From contig MPMG01000013.1 of assembly GCA_002238485.1 (NCBI GenBank), positions 45,748 to 109,747 of the forward strand: a DNA stretch of 64,000 nucleotides, read 5' to 3'. The notes under the pieces are model-generated. The model did no database searches, was not told where the DNA came from, and saw nothing but the letters and a program-made list of their open reading frames with translations. How positions within the stretch are numbered: position 1 is the first letter of the stretch; each line of letters begins with the position of its first letter. The translations under genes and the position numbers were made by a program. This DNA is from Chloroflexi bacterium bin20 (lineage in GTDB: Bacteria > Chloroflexota > Anaerolineae > Aggregatilineales > Phototrophicaceae). Of the stretch, positions 48,183 to 56,481 are shown one piece after another.

Positions 48183-48191
48183 ATTCTAGCA
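48183..48191 (-). promoter_or_regulatory. Extended -10 promoter of the PPOX gene
   Basis: TGC-TAGAAT on the minus strand, 42 bases before the ATG at 48140. Confidence 0.5.
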
Positions 48192-48240
48192 CGGCGAGGC
48201 ATCAAATGGATGACTTGCATGACAAGATCTCCGACGAGCC

Positions 48241-49596
48241 CTACCTATCTGCGAGATGAATCGGCGCGGCTTCGGCAGGCGGCTCTTCTGGCGTGTCGGC
48301 AGGCAGCTGGGAGATCATGCGCAGCAGCAGCGCCGCCACGTCCGCTCGCAGACGCAACTTGTATTCGCGCGCTTCTTCGCCCGGCAGCTGTCCATTGAGC
48401 GTAAAACTGAATTGCTCGGGGATGCGCGCGCCAGTCTGTCCCAGATCGGGCTCCCAGGCATCCAGCAGTTGCCAGTCTTCGCCACGATATTGATAAAGCT
48501 CAAAGAGGATGCGGGCCTCGCTACCCTCGCTTTCAAAGCGAAATTCCAGAACGATAGGCAGGGGCAGGTTTTGCTTTTCGATCGGCGACAGCGTGGCGCG
48601 GCTGATGCGCTTCGCCAGCGATTCGATCGCCTTGTGCAGAGCCGCTTCGTCCAGTGTTGGAGCGCGCTGCAACAAGCGATTCAGCTTATCAATGACCCCG
48701 AGCGGCATTAAGACTTCGGTGCGGCTGATGCGCCCATAGATGTCGTATTGGATACTGCGCATGGCTTTGACGCGCCAGCTGCCCATGACTTCCTTCTGCC
48801 TGCCCAGCAAATGCTTGACGAGTACAAGCTGGTCTGGCGCAGTGGCTTCGCCCAGCAGGTTGTTTTGCGCGTGATATTGCCAGCTTTGTCGCCTGCCCAG
48901 CGTAGAATTCATGTCGTACCAATTGTTGTGCGCATAAGGCGGCTGCCAAGTATTGAACTTGGGCGGTTGGCGAAACAGCAAACGCAACACCAGGCTCAAC
49001 AGCCACAGGCAAAATGCCAGCGCCGCCAGCAATGCTGCGAATGCCAGCAAAGCTGCACCATAGTCAAGTTGGCTGCCATTCACTGCAATGCTGTTGCCCA
49101 GGAAGACGACCCGCCAGCCCAGCAGCGGCATGGTCAGCGAAAGAGGGGCTGTGGATGTGCTGCTGCCGGCGCAAACCCCGCTGCCAGCAACGGCTTGCGC
49201 TTTGTTGACGCGGAAGAGCTGTTCATTGTCGCGCGCGATCCGGCTGCCTGCCAACTCGTACTCGTCTATGCCGGCGATTATGCGGAAGAAGACATCTTCG
49301 CCTGGCAGGTTCGCCAAAGGCAGACAAATATCAAAGTCGCGCGATTCACTTTCTGCCAGTGCTGGCAACTCTTCAATATGGGTGGTTTGTCCATTTTCGT
49401 GCTGGGTGATCACAATTTCGGTTGCGACAGTGGCAGCCGCGCCACGATTGCTGATCTCGAAGCTGACGATAGCATGCGCCGTATCAGCGCTGTAGCTGAC
49501 CCGCGGCGGCGTGATGGCATAATTGCGCGGTCCCGCCTGCCCAAGGGCGACGAATCCAAAGAGCAACATGCCAAGCGCAAAAAGCCAGCGAATCAT
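48241..49596 (-). CDS. Membrane protein of unknown function, ~451 aa
   Basis: It has a signal/TM segment (~2-22), an extracytoplasmic beta-rich domain (~25-170), and one TM helix (~200-225). A cytoplasmic part follows with an YHAQNNLLGEATAPDQ-type region and a long beta-rich tail. No family recognised. ATG 49596 is used; a GTG at 49608 would add four residues. It stands alone between the PPOX and GMC genes. Confidence 0.55.
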   Translation of the reverse strand: MIRWLFALGMLLFGFVALGQAGPRNYAITPPRVSYSADTAHAIVSFEISNRGAAATVATEIVITQHENGQTTHIEELPALAESESRDFDICLPLANLPGEDVFFRIIAGIDEYELAGSRIARDNEQLFRVNKAQAVAGSGVCAGSSTSTAPLSLTMPLLGWRVVFLGNSIAVNGSQLDYGAALLAFAALLAALAFCLWLLSLVLRLLFRQPPKFNTWQPPYAHNNWYDMNSTLGRRQSWQYHAQNNLLGEATAPDQLVLVKHLLGRQKEVMGSWRVKAMRSIQYDIYGRISRTEVLMPLGVIDKLNRLLQRAPTLDEAALHKAIESLAKRISRATLSPIEKQNLPLPIVLEFRFESEGSEARILFELYQYRGEDWQLLDAWEPDLGQTGARIPEQFSFTLNGQLPGEEAREYKLRLRADVAALLLRMISQLPADTPEEPPAEAAPIHLADR

Positions 49597-49660
49597 CGTT
49601 CTAACCACAACCTACTGTGCCCACGAACCAAGTTGCGATACACCGTTCTGCGCCACCACA

Positions 49661-51283
49661 TCACCTCCTACTATACTCGCCGCGCCCCGCCTTTCCAAAT
49701 CTGCCGAGATTGCCCTGGCCAGCGCCCAGCAGCAGGCCGGCGCATTTTTCACCGATCATGATGCAAGGCGCATTGGTATTGGCGTTGACGATCCAGGGCA
49801 TGATTGAGGCGTCGGCAACGCGCAGCCCGTCCACGCCATGCACCCGCAGTTGCGCATCAACGACAGCCAGCGCATCGTCAGCTGGTCCCATCTTGCAGGT
49901 GCCGACCGGGTGAAAAATCGTGTCCAGATTGTCGCGGACGAATCGCCGCAGGTCTGTCTCGGATTGCCATGATTCGCCCGGCAGATATTCAGCGCCGTGC
50001 CAGCGATCAAAGGCCTGCGCCGCCAGGATCTCCCGCGCGATATGGATACCCGCCAGCAGCACTTGCATATCGCGCTCGTCCGCCAGATAGTTGGGATCAA
50101 TCAAAGGTGGCGCAAATGGGTCTGCCGAAGTCAACGATACGCTGCCCGCGCTCTTTGTCGCTGCCACGCCCGGCGCCAGCATAAAACCATGCGCTTGTGG
50201 ATCGGGCGGATAATCAATGCGCGGCAAGAAAATCAACTGCAGTTCGGGGATATCCGCGGCCGCATCGAGCTGGATGAACGCGCCGGCCTCGCCCAGGTTG
50301 GATGTCCAGACGCCACGCCGCTCCTTGTCATAGCGTTCGCGCTCGGCTGGATCGTGCATGCGCGCCAGCGAGACGGGCTCTTGCGCGAAGTGACTGACGA
50401 AGATCCGCGCGTGGTCTTGCAGGTTTTTGCCCACGCCGGGCAGATCCGCCACTACCGCAATGCCCAGCCGCCGCAGGTCGTCCGCCGCGCCCAAGCCAGA
50501 GAGCATCATGATTTGTGGCGAGTTGAGCGCGCCGGCGCAGACGATGACTTCCCGCTCTGCCCGTGCTTCATGGTTGCGCCCATCTTTGTGCCAGGCAGCG
50601 CCGATGCAACGCGCCCCGTCCATGAGCAGGCGGGTAACTTGCGCGAAGGGCAGGGCGGTCAGATTTTTGCGCAGAAGAGCCGGCCGCAAGAAAGCATCAG
50701 CCGCGCTGCAACGTGCGCCAGCCAGCTGGGTTACCTGGTGCAGCCCGACGCCCGCCTGCTGGCCATCGTTGAAGTCGGGGTTCTGCGCCAAGCCCGCTTG
50801 CTGCGCCGCTTCCACGAAAGCCAGCGACAGGGGATTGGGGTCGACCGGGTCGCCGACATGCAGCGGTCCATACACGCCGTGAAAAGCCGATGCGCCGCGC
50901 GCCTGGTTCTGCGATTTGATGAACAGGGGCAGCACATCGCGCCAAGCCCAGCCAGGATTGCCCAGCCCCGCCCAGCCATCGTAATCGGCTTGGCTGCCCC
51001 GCTGGTAGATCATGGCGTTGGTCGTGCTGGAGCCGCCGTAGACCTTGCCACGCGGCATTTGGATGCTGCGATCGTGGCAGTGCGCTTGCGGCGTGGTGAC
51101 ATAATTCCAGTCCAGCGCCCCGCCACGCAGGTCGCGCCAAGCCAAAGGTCTGCGGATATCCGGGTGGTTGTCCGGTCCGCCCGCCTCCAGCAGCAGCACG
51201 CGCAGCTCTGCCACTTCGCTCAGACGGCTGGCGACAACGCAGCCCGCCGAACCTGCGCCAATCACGATATAGTCGTAGGTCAT
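49661..51283 (-). CDS. GMC-family FAD oxidoreductase (choline-dehydrogenase-like), 540 aa
   Basis: Starts MTYDYIVIGAGSAGCVVASRL, the FAD dinucleotide fold. GMC signatures follow (GKVYGGSSTTNAMIYQRG, then GALNSPQIMMLSGLG), with the catalytic pair near the C-terminus (HPVGTCKMGP; NTNAPCIMIGEK). It oxidises a primary or secondary alcohol such as choline, a sugar or a polyol. An upstream extension to 51340 is not needed. Substrate unknown; no betB neighbour. Confidence 0.88.
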   Translation of the reverse strand: MTYDYIVIGAGSAGCVVASRLSEVAELRVLLLEAGGPDNHPDIRRPLAWRDLRGGALDWNYVTTPQAHCHDRSIQMPRGKVYGGSSTTNAMIYQRGSQADYDGWAGLGNPGWAWRDVLPLFIKSQNQARGASAFHGVYGPLHVGDPVDPNPLSLAFVEAAQQAGLAQNPDFNDGQQAGVGLHQVTQLAGARCSAADAFLRPALLRKNLTALPFAQVTRLLMDGARCIGAAWHKDGRNHEARAEREVIVCAGALNSPQIMMLSGLGAADDLRRLGIAVVADLPGVGKNLQDHARIFVSHFAQEPVSLARMHDPAERERYDKERRGVWTSNLGEAGAFIQLDAAADIPELQLIFLPRIDYPPDPQAHGFMLAPGVAATKSAGSVSLTSADPFAPPLIDPNYLADERDMQVLLAGIHIAREILAAQAFDRWHGAEYLPGESWQSETDLRRFVRDNLDTIFHPVGTCKMGPADDALAVVDAQLRVHGVDGLRVADASIMPWIVNANTNAPCIMIGEKCAGLLLGAGQGNLGRFGKAGRGEYSRR

Positions 51284-51364
51284 GCGCGCAATCCATTTTC
51301 TGCGAGAATCTTGCGCCATTGTAACGGCTAGTATGAACACAGGCTATGCGCCAGCCAGGCGGCT

Positions 51365-52015
51365 ATGACCACACCAGCGCAAATCGACAATCTCATCAGC
51401 GCATTGTCACAAACGCAACTGCAGTCCGACGCCTTCAATGAATATGCGCCGGGCAATGCCGACAACGCCATCCGCCGCGCCAACCTGGGGCTCTACCTGC
51501 GCGCCATGGCATCGCGCAAGCCCACTGCGCTGCTGCTGATGGAAGCGCCCGGCTACCGAGGCTGCCGTTTGACTGGCGTGCCTGTCACCAGCCGCAGAAT
51601 CTTGCTGGAAGGCGTTACAGCGCTGGACATGTTTGGGCGAGAGGCGGGCTTCCGCGATGTCAGCGATTGCGGCTTTGAGCGCGTCTATGGCGAACAGTCG
51701 GCTACCATTGTCTGGGGCGCGTTGGCGGAGATGCGCGCGCTGCCACTGATCTGGAATGCCTTCCCATTTCATCCTCACCGGGCTGGGAACTCCCTCAGCA
51801 ATCGCAAGCCACGCCAGGCAGAATTAGCGCTGGGCGCGGACTTTTTGCGGCGGCTGCTGGCGATGTGGACATTCGAGCAGATCATCGCGGTCGGCAATGT
51901 CGCGCATGAACTGCTGAACAAAGGGGGAATCGCTTGTCACAAGGTGCGTCATCCGGCGAATGGCGGCAAGAATGACTTTGTGGCGGGGCTGCGCGCGCTC
52001 TTAGCTGTCGTCTGA
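51365..52015 (+). CDS. Uracil-DNA glycosylase superfamily protein, 216 aa
   Basis: A UDG-fold protein. It shows EAPGYRGCRLTGVPVTSRR (water-activating loop), a mid segment WNAFPFHPH, and the C-terminal VRHPANGG, where the His is the usual uracil-side residue. Such proteins remove damaged bases; substrate range cannot be told. Its 3' end overlaps the convergent small gene by 15 bases. Confidence 0.82.
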   Translation: MTTPAQIDNLISALSQTQLQSDAFNEYAPGNADNAIRRANLGLYLRAMASRKPTALLLMEAPGYRGCRLTGVPVTSRRILLEGVTALDMFGREAGFRDVSDCGFERVYGEQSATIVWGALAEMRALPLIWNAFPFHPHRAGNSLSNRKPRQAELALGADFLRRLLAMWTFEQIIAVGNVAHELLNKGGIACHKVRHPANGGKNDFVAGLRALLAVV

Positions 52016-52366
52016 CTGCGACTCGGCAATGGACTCGGGCTGGGGCTGCGCTGTCTGGGCGCCGGCTTCTTCATAAACATCGGCAAAGTACAGTTCATAG
52101 GAACCGCGCTTGAGTCGCTGCAATTCTTGGCCCGCTTCTTGCCCGATCTCCGAGAGCAGAGCGTTCTGCTGGGCATTCGTCGATTCGAAGTAAAGCTCCA
52201 GGATGCGATAGGCATCGGGACTGCCCAGCGGACTGCCGGTGATGTGCACCACTTGTCGGCGCTGGATATGCGGCATGCGCTCGACCAATCCCAAGAAGTC
52301 TTGATACACATTTTCGAAAGCCTCGGCGTCTTCTGGATGCCGAAACACAATCATGAATTTGACCAT
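52001..52366 (-). CDS. EthD-type ferredoxin-like-fold small protein, 121 aa
   Basis: MVKFMIVFRHPEDAEAFENVY is the start of a dimeric alpha-beta barrel of the EthD kind, with GSPLGSPDAYRILELYFES in the middle and an acidic tail. Such proteins are often helpers in sugar or aromatic catabolism; activity unknown. Start at ATG 52366; longer open frame upstream translates the TTKDTKDTK repeat (52410-52477) and is not coding. Confidence 0.65.
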   Translation of the reverse strand: MVKFMIVFRHPEDAEAFENVYQDFLGLVERMPHIQRRQVVHITGSPLGSPDAYRILELYFESTNAQQNALLSEIGQEAGQELQRLKRGSYELYFADVYEEAGAQTAQPQPESIAESQSDDS

Positions 52367-52409
52367 GCCGCGCTCGCTGGATTGGTCGGCAGAACCGCAT
52401 TTTCCTTTT

Positions 52410-52477
52410 ACCACAGAGCGCGCAGAGGACACAGAGTAAACTGGTCTTGGCTTTGTGTCCTTTGTGTCCTTTGTGGT
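52410..52477. repeat. Inverted-repeat element with GTGTCC-rich arms (MITE/REP-like)
   Basis: Two 27-base arms, 52410-52436 and 52451-52477, are inverted with 21 of 27 positions matching around a 14-base loop. The arms contain ACCACAGAG and AGGACACAGAG, a sequence family common in many bacterial genomes, whose antisense translation gives TTKDTKDTK. It lies between the EthD-like gene and the UxaA-like gene. Confidence 0.7.
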
Positions 52478-52516
52478 TACAATCATCCGAAACAACCGAC
52501 AATCAAAGGCAAGCCC

Positions 52517-55165
52517 ATGCCCCAGCTTCATGAACTCGCGCGTCTGCCCGACCCAGCCGACAATTGCGCCATCGCCATCCGCGACCTGCCCGCCGGCACG
52601 GCTGTCGCGCACCAAGGCAGCCACTTTCAGCTGAGCCACAGCATCCTCGAAGGGCATCGTTTCGCCATTTGTCCCATTTTGCGCGGCTCGGCATTGACTT
52701 CGTGGCGGCAGCGCTTCGGCATTGCCAGCGTCGACATCCAGCCTGGCGACTATGTCATCAACGTTGGCGCGCAGCAGGAGTTGTCGCGGCGCAGCCTGGA
52801 TTTCGAGCTGCCTGCCCAGCCCAACTTCGACAACCTGATCGAGCCTTATGCTCTTGATGAAAGCAGCTTCACAGCCGCGCAGCCAATGCCGCTACACAGC
52901 CAACAGCGCACTTTCCCGGGCTATTTGCGGGGTGGGGGACGCGGCACGGGCACGCGCAATATGCTCGTCGTGCTGGGCACTTCGTCGCTGACAGGTGGCT
53001 TTGCGCGGGCTGTGGCAACGCGGCTGGCGAGCATGGCAGAGGACTGCGCCAATGTCGATGGCATCGTGCCGGTAGCGCATACCGAGGGCGGACACAGCGA
53101 CCCCAACAACCGCGATTTGTTGCTGCGCACGCTGGCTGGCTTCCTGGTCCATCCCAATGTCGGCGCTGTTTTGGCCATCGACTATGGCAGCGAAGCCATC
53201 ACCAATGCCGAGCTGCGCGAATACATGCTGGCGAATGCGTATCCTCTGGAACATGTGCGGCATCATTTCTATTCGCTGGGGCGGGGTTTTGAAGACGATG
53301 TCGCCTTCTGCCGCGGGATCCTGCGCGATTGGCTGCCGCTGGTCGACCAGGATACGCGCAGTCCACAGCCTCTCAGCGAGCTGAAGATCGCCTTGCAATG
53401 CGGTGGTTCGGATGCATTTTCTGGCATCAGTGGCAATCCGCTGGCGGCCTGGGTGGCCAAAGAAGTCATCCGCTATGGCGGCGCTGCCAACCTGGCCGAG
53501 ACGGACGAACTGATCGGCGCGGAGTCTTATGTGCTGGACAAGGTCGAGCGGCTGGAAACAGCGCAGCAATTCCTGCGCAAGATCGAGCGCTTCAAGGAAT
53601 GGGTGGGCTGGCACGGACAGACGGCGGAAGGCAACCCATCGGGCGGCAACAAATACCGCGGCCTCTACAACATCGCGCTGAAGTCGCTGGGCGCGGCCGC
53701 CAAACGCCATCCCGATGTGCCCCTGCACGCTGTCATCGACTACAGCCAGCTCATGACCGATGGCGGATTTTACTTCATGGATAGCCCGGGCAATGACCTG
53801 GAAAGTGTGGCCGGGCAGGTCGCCAGCGGCTGCAATATGATCTTCTTTGTGACGGGCAACGGCTCGATCACCAACTTCCCGTTCGTGCCGACCATTAAAT
53901 TTGTGACGACTACGGCGCGTTACCAGCTGCTCAGCCAGGATATGGATGTCAATGCCGGCGCCTACCTCGATGGCGAAGCGCTGGACGAGCTGGGCGCGCG
54001 CACGTTGGACTTGACAGTCGATGTTGCCAGCGGGACACCGTCCGTCGGAGAACGAGCCGGGCATCACCAGGCGCAGATCTGGCGCGACTGGCAGCAGACT
54101 CGCCCCGCCAATGTCGCTTTCCTGGAGCGCAAGTCCTATAGCGGCCAGCCCATCGCCATTCCCCCCGCCGACAATCTGCCGCGCATTGAAATCCCTGTCT
54201 ATCTGACCGAGCGCGGCTTGACCAGCGAGTTGGTGGGCATGATCTTGCCGACCAGCTTGTGCTCGGGGCAGATCGCGCGCATGACCGCCGAGAAGCTGAA
54301 TGCCCTGGACTTGGGGCGCGGTCTTGGCTTGTCGCGTTTTGTCGCGCTGGTGCATACGGAAGGCTGTGGCGGCAGCGTCGTGCCCGAATACAAAGATATG
54401 CAGCTGGGTTATTTGCAGCATCCGAAGCTGCGCCACACGTTGCTGCTGGAGCACGGCTGCGAAATCACGCATAACAGCTATTTTCGCGGCTTGCTGGCAG
54501 AACATGGCTTGGATCCTGCCGATTTTGGTTGGGCGAGCATCCAGCTGGACGGAGGCATCCAGGCGGTGATGGCGCGCATAGAGGATTTCTTCCGCGGGCG
54601 GCTGGAAGAAGACAAAGCGCCACCACGCGCAATGGCCGGGCTGGAAGCGATGCGCATCGGCTTCTTGACGCAGGGGCATGTCCCCGAGTCCAGCGCGCGA
54701 GCACTGGCGGAGCTTTGCAGGAACATCGTATCGGGCGGCGGCACGGTCGTCGCCTCGGACAAAGACGCCGTTTTCGAGGGCAGTTTCGGCGCCATGCTGG
54801 GTTTGTCGGCGCGACCAAAAGCGAGCCTGGTCTACGGCGGGCTGCCAACGCGTGCCGGCTTCCATATCATGGCGAATCCACGTCGTCACTGGGCAGAGAC
54901 CTTGGCCGGCTTGGGCGCGAGCGGCGTCGAGCTGATCCTGGCGCATGTCGATGGGCTGCCGCTGGCCGGTCATCCGCTGCTGCCGGTGCTGCAAGTGGGC
55001 AAGGGTGTTGGGGCGGGCGACTTGGACTCCGCAGTGGCGGATGATGCCGGGCATCTGCTCGATCTGCTGGTGGCGGCGATGAGCGGCGACTATATCCCGC
55101 GCCACAGGCTGACGGGCCTGGACGACTTCCAGGTTACGCGCGGTCTGGTCGGCGTGTCGTTCTGA
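52517..55165 (+). CDS. Double-core UxaA/altronate-dehydratase-like protein, 882 aa
   Basis: Starts MPQLHELARL at ATG 52517. An N-terminal SAF-like segment (AIAIRDLPAGTAVAHQ) leads to a first UxaA core (YLRGGGRGTGTRNMLVVL; PVAHTEGGHSDPN; ALQCGGSDAFSGISGNP). After ~residue 555 a second UxaA-like core follows (LTSELVGMILPTSLCSGQ; HTEGCGGSVVPEY; LLEHGCEITHNSYF). The usual length is ~500. UxaA removes water from altronate or related sugar acids using an iron centre. The two cores look like an internal duplication; the longer open frame upstream of 52517 is non-coding repeat. Confidence 0.8.
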   Translation: MPQLHELARLPDPADNCAIAIRDLPAGTAVAHQGSHFQLSHSILEGHRFAICPILRGSALTSWRQRFGIASVDIQPGDYVINVGAQQELSRRSLDFELPAQPNFDNLIEPYALDESSFTAAQPMPLHSQQRTFPGYLRGGGRGTGTRNMLVVLGTSSLTGGFARAVATRLASMAEDCANVDGIVPVAHTEGGHSDPNNRDLLLRTLAGFLVHPNVGAVLAIDYGSEAITNAELREYMLANAYPLEHVRHHFYSLGRGFEDDVAFCRGILRDWLPLVDQDTRSPQPLSELKIALQCGGSDAFSGISGNPLAAWVAKEVIRYGGAANLAETDELIGAESYVLDKVERLETAQQFLRKIERFKEWVGWHGQTAEGNPSGGNKYRGLYNIALKSLGAAAKRHPDVPLHAVIDYSQLMTDGGFYFMDSPGNDLESVAGQVASGCNMIFFVTGNGSITNFPFVPTIKFVTTTARYQLLSQDMDVNAGAYLDGEALDELGARTLDLTVDVASGTPSVGERAGHHQAQIWRDWQQTRPANVAFLERKSYSGQPIAIPPADNLPRIEIPVYLTERGLTSELVGMILPTSLCSGQIARMTAEKLNALDLGRGLGLSRFVALVHTEGCGGSVVPEYKDMQLGYLQHPKLRHTLLLEHGCEITHNSYFRGLLAEHGLDPADFGWASIQLDGGIQAVMARIEDFFRGRLEEDKAPPRAMAGLEAMRIGFLTQGHVPESSARALAELCRNIVSGGGTVVASDKDAVFEGSFGAMLGLSARPKASLVYGGLPTRAGFHIMANPRRHWAETLAGLGASGVELILAHVDGLPLAGHPLLPVLQVGKGVGAGDLDSAVADDAGHLLDLLVAAMSGDYIPRHRLTGLDDFQVTRGLVGVSF

Positions 55166-55169
55166 AAGG

Positions 55170-55721
55170 CTAGCCGCGCCGCAGCGTCAGCCCACGCCAA
55201 TAGGCGACGATGCGCTCGATCAGGATGGCTTCTGTGATGGTGGTGGCATCAAACTCGATGATGTCTGGCAGCTCGCGGATTTGCCATTCGCGTTTCAAGT
55301 CGCCCAGTGCGCGGGCGCGTTCGGCCGGGTCGTGATAGCGCGCGCCCAGCGTCAGGTGCATGCGCCGCAGGATCGAATCCAGCGATGCCACCAGGCAGAC
55401 AATGACGCCGTTGCGCCGCAGCTCGGGCACAGCGCCGCTGTTGAGCAGGGTGCTGCCAGCCACGCGGATCAATGCCCGGCGATGCAGCACGACTTGGTCC
55501 ATGATCTGCGTCTCCATTGCATTGACGCGTCGTTCGCCATACAGAGCGCGGATGTTGCCGATGGTGTCGCCGGCACGGTCTTCGATTTCGCGCTCGACAT
55601 CGACCAGCGTAAGCCCCAGCCGATGCGCCAATTCGCGGGCGATGCGCGGACGATTCGGCTCGACATAGCCAGTCAGGATGAGGCTGAGGTCGCGGTGCAG
55701 ACCAGGATCAGCCTGTGCCAT
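55170..55721 (-). CDS. Shikimate-kinase-fold protein without the P-loop, 183 aa
   Basis: The framework is that of shikimate kinase: LAHRLGLTLVDVEREIEDRAGDTI, then ERRVNAMETQIM, and IEFDATTITEAIL. The Walker A is absent: the canonical GFMGSGKST is replaced by GYVEPNRPRI. The shikimate-site GGG reads AGSTLLN, and DxD reads DVE. It cannot bind ATP the usual way, so it is probably a non-catalytic relative. Start at ATG 55721, overlapping the HAD gene end by 14 bases. Confidence 0.7.
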   Translation of the reverse strand: MAQADPGLHRDLSLILTGYVEPNRPRIARELAHRLGLTLVDVEREIEDRAGDTIGNIRALYGERRVNAMETQIMDQVVLHRRALIRVAGSTLLNSGAVPELRRNGVIVCLVASLDSILRRMHLTLGARYHDPAERARALGDLKREWQIRELPDIIEFDATTITEAILIERIVAYWRGLTLRRG

Positions 55722-56481
55722 TGCGCCAACCCGGATACCAGGCATCCAGGATCGTCGGCAGGTCCTGCAATGTGTGCAGCTGCGCCCAGTTGTCTTCAAT
55801 GCGCAGGCAAGGCCCGCTGTTGTCGCGATGCATTGCGCGCATGCCCACGCCTAAAGCGCCCTCAATGTCGGCATGGAAGTTGTCGCCTACAAAGACGGTC
55901 TCGGCTGGCTCTGTGCCCAATTTGGCCAAGGCGCTCTCGAATATGTGTGGGTGCGGCTTGATGCGACCCGTATCTACAGCCGCAATGCGACAAACGGGGA
56001 AGTGCGCCAGCAAGCCGTGCTGCACAAGCTCGGCATCGCGCATGAACATGGGCTGCGAGGCGTTGGTCACGATGCCCAGCAAGATGCCCGCGTTGGTCAG
56101 GATCTCCAGCGCCGGCGGCACATCGGGAAAGACGCGGCAACCGGGCACGCCACGCCAATCGTAGGCTGCGATCAGGTCGGCTTCGTCAATGACGGTGCAA
56201 TCAACACCGAGCGCAGCTAGCGCATGGATGAGAGTTTGTGGCATGTGCGGCGCGACCAAGGTTTTGCCCGCCTCTTGCCAAGCCGCTCGATGTCGGCTGG
56301 AAAAAGCAGTCCCCAGCTTGTCGAGGCTAATGCTGCTGGCGATGCCTTCTTGCTGCAGCCAGTCGATGACATTGGGCAGGTAGCTTCGGTCGATCTGGGT
56401 CCAGTCTACCTGCACGCCCGACCAGTCGATCAACGTATCGTCCATGTCAAAGAGCACGGCGCGGAGTTGGTCCGCCATCAT
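55708..56481 (-). CDS. HAD-superfamily hydrolase, 257 aa
   Basis: All four HAD motifs are present: LFDMDDTLID (nucleophile and acid Asp), the Thr/Ser strand IVTNAS, a lysine in TGRIKPHPH, and the acidic VFVGDNFHADIEGAL. Cap type resembles phosphoglycolate/nucleotidase-like enzymes. It starts at ATG 56481, directly after the stop of the SDR gene, and its end overlaps the shikimate-kinase-like gene; the three form one operon. Confidence 0.85.
   Translation of the reverse strand: MMADQLRAVLFDMDDTLIDWSGVQVDWTQIDRSYLPNVIDWLQQEGIASSISLDKLGTAFSSRHRAAWQEAGKTLVAPHMPQTLIHALAALGVDCTVIDEADLIAAYDWRGVPGCRVFPDVPPALEILTNAGILLGIVTNASQPMFMRDAELVQHGLLAHFPVCRIAAVDTGRIKPHPHIFESALAKLGTEPAETVFVGDNFHADIEGALGVGMRAMHRDNSGPCLRIEDNWAQLHTLQDLPTILDAWYPGWRNGTG

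Noticed and set aside
52127..52516. N-terminal extension of the UxaA-like frame
   Set aside because: It translates the inverted-repeat element and the reverse of the EthD-like gene; the SAF-like start lies at 52517.
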